DNA from: Woeseia sp. | Lineage (GTDB): Bacteria; Pseudomonadota; Gammaproteobacteria; Steroidobacterales; Woeseiaceae | Reading direction: 5' to 3' | Length of the DNA: 17,555 bases | Assembly (NCBI GenBank): GCA_018701055.1 | Contig: JABIUH010000227.1 | Location: 1 to 17,555 of the forward strand | In this document: in pieces, positions 14,740-17,555 of the stretch | Layout of the letters: the number at the start of each line of letters is the position of its first letter | Numbering within the stretch: position 1 is the first letter of the stretch | The notes under the pieces: generated by a model | Told to the model about the DNA's origin: nothing | Databases searched by the model: none | Seen by the model: only the letters and a program-made list of their open reading frames with translations | Translations under genes and position numbers: made by a program

Positions 14740-15666
14740 ATGAATAAGTCTTTCATGGTAGTGCTTGCCTTGATGGCCGCCCTGACAAGCGGCGCCAATG
14801 CTGCGGTCTCGGCTAATGACTTACCCGGTAACACGGTTTGGTATATGCATGCGGACTTGCAGGCAATGCGCGATACCGAGTCAGGTCGCCAGATCTACGC
14901 TTGGTTTGAAGATGAAGTCATCGAGGAGGTCAGCGAAGAGCTTGGAATTGATCTCAACAAGGAAATTAACGTGGTCACGGCATTTTCCGATTCGCGCAAT
15001 GGCGCCGCCATGATTATTGAAGGCCCAATCTCGAAAGCCACCGAAGAAAAGATGCTTGAAATGGCGATGGACAAAACGGAGGTTGATACCCGTCAACACA
15101 AGGGCATGAGTTACTACTTTATGGGTGATGACGAAAGTGCTGAATCTCAGGGCGACGAACCGTTCGAAGATTTTGAGGAAGCCTCGTATTCCAGTTTTGC
15201 AATCAAAGGGAAAATCATCATCGCCGGCCGTGAGGAGCAGTTGAAAGAACTTCTGGACAATAAAGGCCGCATCGTAGGCGGTGGAGAATTCGACGATGCT
15301 TTGTTCGTTATTTCAGCTGATAAAAGTTTCGTTCAGGCCGGCGTGCGTACAGATGGCCTGTCAGATGACGACGATGACGGTTGGGAATCCAACATATTGC
15401 GTAATACCGAGCAGGCGGCTTTGCTGGTGTCAGAGGTTTCAGGAATGATCGCAGTAGAGGCGCAACTGGTATCGACCGACCCAAAAATGGCGCAAGGGAT
15501 AGCGGGAATCATCAATGGCCTGATTGCGCTCCAATCATTCAGTACCGATATACCGGCTGACGTAAAGGCGCTAATTGCTAACACCAAGGTCGAAGTTGAA
15601 GGCAATGTGTTGTCGATCAATGCAGTCATCGATCCCGATCTCGTCGTCAGCATTCTCAACCACTAA
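14740..15666 (+). CDS. Secreted protein of unknown function, next to ECF sigma operon
   Basis: A 308-aa protein with a clear Sec signal peptide (cleavage likely after ANA at 19-21). The mature start, LPGNTVWYMHADLQAMR, continues ESGRQIYAWFEDE, a pattern I associate with a family of uncharacterised exported proteins in proteobacteria and planctomycetes. The middle is acidic (residues near 130-150) and there is a run of Asp (LSDDDDDGW). The last 100 residues are hydrophobic-alternating, suggesting a beta-rich fold with two similar halves. There are no cysteines and no recognisable catalytic motif. GAGGAA lies just before ATG 14740. It directly precedes the sigma/anti-sigma pair in the same orientation, so it may be controlled by that sigma factor or take part in sensing. 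This is inference from position. Confidence 0.82.
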   Translation: MNKSFMVVLALMAALTSGANAAVSANDLPGNTVWYMHADLQAMRDTESGRQIYAWFEDEVIEEVSEELGIDLNKEINVVTAFSDSRNGAAMIIEGPISKATEEKMLEMAMDKTEVDTRQHKGMSYYFMGDDESAESQGDEPFEDFEEASYSSFAIKGKIIIAGREEQLKELLDNKGRIVGGGEFDDALFVISADKSFVQAGVRTDGLSDDDDDGWESNILRNTEQAALLVSEVSGMIAVEAQLVSTDPKMAQGIAGIINGLIALQSFSTDIPADVKALIANTKVEVEGNVLSINAVIDPDLVVSILNH

Positions 15667-15673
15667 GGTAAAT

Positions 15674-15701
15674 GGGCCCAATCATTCCAATTTGTGGGCC
15701 C
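15674..15701 (+). terminator. GC-rich hairpin between secreted protein and sigma factor genes
   Basis: GGGCCCA (15674-15680) and TGGGCCC (15695-15701) form a seven-base stem with a 14-base loop, eight bases after the stop of the secreted-protein gene. GGTTTAATAAG follows, a poor U-tract, so an intrinsic terminator is possible but leaky. It ends ten bases before the GTG start of the sigma factor, so it could also lower sigma expression as read-through attenuation or by limiting ribosome access. Confidence 0.5.
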
Positions 15702-15711
15702 GGTTTAATAA

Positions 15712-16266
15712 GTGTTTAGCGACGAACAATTAGTAGAGGCGTCATTGAGCGGGACGACCGCCGCCTTCGACGAGCTGGTTAGCCGTTACCAGGAGCGCCT
15801 ATTGCGATTCTTACTAACGCGAAGCGCAAGCCGAGCGGATGCAGAAGATGCCGTGCAGGATACGTTCATCAATGCGTATCGTTATCTCGCGAGTTTCGAC
15901 CCTCGCTGGCGATTCAGTACCTGGATTTACCGTATCGTAATACGAAATCTGGCACGACAGCGGCGTCCTGAATGGCAGGAAACGGATGATACGTTGGTGA
16001 GTGATGATGACCCATTGCGAAACTGCATCGAAATGTCCGAACGAGAAAACATTTGGTTGGCTGCCAGGTCGCTGTTGTCAGAAGAGGTTTATGCGGCCAC
16101 GTGGCTACGTTATGTGGAAGATCTATCAGTAAAGGAGATTTCGCGAGCGCTGCATAAATCGCAATCGTGGACCAAGGTGAATTTGTTGCGGGCCCGGCGA
16201 CGGCTGACTGCTGCGCTAAATCACGTTCCCCCGAAGAAAACAGCACAAAGAGAAAGCTATGGATGA
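15712..16266 (+). CDS. ECF-type (sigma-70 family) RNA polymerase sigma factor
   Basis: A 184-aa extracytoplasmic-function sigma factor. Region 2 covers about residues 18-85 (FDELVSRYQERLLRF, then DAEDAVQDTFINAYRYL and RFSTWIYRIVIRN). Region 4 covers about 120-168 with a helix-turn-helix LSVKEISRALHKSQSW and VNLLRARRRL. There is no region 3, as usual for the class. The start is GTG 15712: an in-frame TAA lies directly upstream, and a later start would cut into region 2. No good ribosome-binding site is visible, so expression may be low. Its stop overlaps the start of the next gene by eight bases, the classic sigma/anti-sigma arrangement. Target promoters are unknown; a candidate target is the secreted protein just upstream. 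Confidence 0.93.
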   Translation: MFSDEQLVEASLSGTTAAFDELVSRYQERLLRFLLTRSASRADAEDAVQDTFINAYRYLASFDPRWRFSTWIYRIVIRNLARQRRPEWQETDDTLVSDDDPLRNCIEMSERENIWLAARSLLSEEVYAATWLRYVEDLSVKEISRALHKSQSWTKVNLLRARRRLTAALNHVPPKKTAQRESYG

Positions 16267-16687
16267 TTTTGAAAAGCGCCTAAAACAAGATGCCAATGCG
16301 GTCAACGCAGACATCTCGTCGGACTTGCGATCACGTATTGACGCCTCACTTCGGGGGGTCGAGCAGATTCGGTCGGAGACCAGCACAGAGAATTCACAGA
16401 CTAATTTATGGTGGGTGAGCAGTCTGACCGGGCTCGCCGCGGCAATTGCCATCATCGTCATGCTCAATTTGAATCAAGCCGAGTCTATATCCACTCCAGG
16501 CGAAGATTCACTTGTCAGTCGCCCTACGGTGCCTGAAACGCCGGATTATTCGCCATTATTTCCCCCTATTCTGGATGTTCAGGCAGCTGACTTTGCCAGT
16601 CCGCTCGAAGAAGAGCTCTTGAAGCTGCAATTGGATCTCGAAAAGGCGCGAGATAGCGTTCGGGAGGACGTCGATTTCACATTCTGA
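16259..16687 (+). CDS. Putative membrane anti-sigma factor
   Basis: A 142-aa protein with one transmembrane helix at about 50-70 (LWWVSSLTGLAAAIAIIVML). The N-terminal 48 residues are charged and cytoplasmic. The C-terminal 72 residues are periplasmic and Pro-rich, ending in an amphipathic helix (SPLEEELLKLQLDLEKARDS). Position, size and topology fit an anti-sigma factor, and the ATG overlaps the sigma-factor stop by eight bases. There is no HxxxCxxC zinc motif and no cysteine at all, so it is not a ZAS-type anti-sigma factor. The assignment rests on context and topology rather than on recognised sequence. Confidence 0.72.
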   Translation: MDDFEKRLKQDANAVNADISSDLRSRIDASLRGVEQIRSETSTENSQTNLWWVSSLTGLAAAIAIIVMLNLNQAESISTPGEDSLVSRPTVPETPDYSPLFPPILDVQAADFASPLEEELLKLQLDLEKARDSVREDVDFTF

Positions 16688-16723
16688 ACCTGAAATACCC
16701 TCTCAATCGCCCAATCCAAAAAA

Positions 16724-16737
16724 TGCCTTTTAAGGCA
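16724..16737. terminator. Weak terminator-like hairpin after the anti-sigma gene
   Basis: TGCCTT and AAGGCA pair around a TT centre (effectively a five-base stem with a four-base loop). It is preceded by a run of A and followed by CAGATTTCTTCC. It lies 37 bases past the anti-sigma stop. The stem is short and the U-tract broken, so termination may be weak or bidirectional. Confidence 0.35.
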
Positions 16738-16812
16738 CAGATTTCTTCCCCGCCAAACTTATTTTTAATCAATATGTTGGCGTCGTGACATGCGCAAATT
16801 CTGCTTAGTCTT

Positions 16813-16840
16813 TAGTGGAAATCGCCATCCGTTTCCACTA
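16813..16840. promoter_or_regulatory. Perfect 9-base inverted repeat upstream of the oxidase gene
   Basis: TAGTGGAAA (16813-16821) and TTTCCACTA (16832-16840) are exact reverse complements separated by ten bases. There is no T-run after it, so a terminator is unlikely. It could be a dimeric regulator's operator (about 19 bases between half-site centres) or an RNA stem in the leader of the cytochrome oxidase operon. The regulator is unknown. Confidence 0.45.
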
Positions 16841-17065
16841 TCCTGCGCACTGGCTGCGTTGGTTGGGTTGAGGTGACCCGATAACCGCCAAAAACAGTTC
16901 GCTTGGAAACAGGTTTACGCCGAAGAAAGCGACTACACGTAAGAATGGCAAAAGGTTGTCATGGGGAGTTCACCTTTAGCATTACACGGACAATTTGTGT
17001 GCTGGTCGACTCGTCTGCAACCGCTGAACTCATTCGGAAATTAAAGAAATAAGGATGCAATAGGT

Positions 17066-17555
17066 ATGCCTATAGCAGTTGCACTTATCCTGTTAGTTGT
17101 TGGAAGTTTGGTTTTCCACTTTTTAAGCCCATGGACGTTTACGCCGTTGACTTCCAATTGGAGTCAGATTGACGACACCATGGACCTTACGTTCGTGGTT
17201 TGCGGCATTGTTTTCGTGCTCGTCAACCTGTTCATGGCCTATTGCGTCATCAAGTATCGGGCCAAAGAGGGCTCTCGGGCCACCTACGATCCGGAAAACA
17301 AGAAACTTGAAACTATATTAACGATCGTCACAACCATTGGCGTAGCGGCCATGTTGACCCCAGGTCTGTTTGTCTGGAGTGAGTTCGTCAACGTTCCGGA
17401 CGACGCGCACGAAATTGAAGCTATCGGTCAACAATGGCATTGGACCTATCGCTTGCCGGGTGAAGACGGTCAATTCGGCAACGTTGATCCACGCCATATC
17501 ACGCATGAAAATCCATTTGGCATGGACCCTTCAGACCCGCTCGGCAGTGATGACG
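17066..17555 (+). CDS. Cytochrome c oxidase subunit II, N-terminal part
   Basis: The first 163 codons of subunit II of a heme-copper oxidase; the frame is open to the window end. Three hydrophobic helices are seen (about 2-20, 41-63 and 83-104), then the periplasmic domain begins. The aromatic electron-entry segment reads GQQWHWTYRLPGEDG (121-135) in place of the commoner QWYWSYEY. Next comes HITHENPFGMDPSDPLGSDD (144-163), which resembles the insertion of an alternative subunit II found in some gammaproteobacterial aa3 oxidases. The CuA ligands lie past the window. AAGGA ends ten bases before ATG 17066. The rest of the cox operon is expected downstream. It is unlikely to be functionally tied to the amidohydrolase operon. 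Confidence 0.9.
   Translation, partial: MPIAVALILLVVGSLVFHFLSPWTFTPLTSNWSQIDDTMDLTFVVCGIVFVLVNLFMAYCVIKYRAKEGSRATYDPENKKLETILTIVTTIGVAAMLTPGLFVWSEFVNVPDDAHEIEAIGQQWHWTYRLPGEDGQFGNVDPRHITHENPFGMDPSDPLGSDD

Larger units (their letters stand above)
16688..17065. other. Gene-poor leader region before cytochrome oxidase subunit II
   Basis: This 378-bp stretch has no strongly supported gene. It contains a weak terminator-like hairpin (16724-16737), a perfect 9-base inverted repeat (16813-16840), and two further hairpins. The first is GGTTGGGT (16861-16868) against ACCC and AACC (16876-16886) with a GAT bulge. The second is GC-A-AAAGGT (16948-16956) against ACCTTT-A-GC (16972-16980). An unsupported 35-codon ORF (16945-17052) ends 13 bases before the oxidase gene. 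The promoter of the oxidase operon should be here, but no clear -35/-10 pair stands out. No known riboswitch class was recognised. Confidence 0.5.

Noticed and set aside
16688..17065. Cobalamin or other known riboswitch in the oxidase leader
   Set aside because: Hairpins are present, but no conserved riboswitch core sequence could be recognised.

Overview
The window looks like a chromosomal segment of a Gram-negative proteobacterium, most likely a marine or sediment gammaproteobacterium (a Woeseia/Chromatiales-type background is a guess). Supporting signs are three lipoproteins with lipoboxes and a +2 residue suiting the outer membrane, two twin-arginine export signals, an ECF sigma/anti-sigma pair and an aa3-type cytochrome oxidase gene. 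Every credible gene is on the + strand; no rRNA, tRNA, CRISPR array, integrase or insertion sequence was seen.

Left edge (1-2967): the C-terminal third of a class III PLP aminotransferase, then a large secreted lipoprotein zinc metalloprotease with a HExxHxxxxxH site.

Core (3034-14517): ten tightly packed or overlapping genes that read as one operon. In order they are a 44-aa one-helix membrane protein, a sodium:solute symporter, a 161-aa protein of unknown function, a lipoprotein amidohydrolase (family 3), a Tat-exported FAD amine-oxidase-like protein resembling spermidine dehydrogenase, an NhaC-type Na+/H+ antiporter, two tandem secreted cupins without the usual metal-binding histidines, a Tat-exported amidohydrolase, and a second lipoprotein amidohydrolase. 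All enzymatic products carry export signals and both large transporters are sodium-linked. My inference is a periplasmic and outer-membrane pathway that trims amide- or amine-containing molecules, oxidises an amine, imports a product with Na+, and returns the Na+ through NhaC. The substrate cannot be read from sequence.

Right part (14518-16687): a 222-bp spacer with two copies of a CGGGCYCTGACCC motif, a secreted protein of unknown function, a terminator-like hairpin, and an ECF sigma factor overlapping a one-helix putative anti-sigma factor.

Right edge (16688-17555): a 378-bp gene-poor region rich in inverted repeats, then the start of cytochrome c oxidase subunit II, which runs off the window.

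The best candidate for an undescribed system is the 3034-14517 operon. Its least explained members are the 44-aa protein, the 161-aa protein and the cupin pair.
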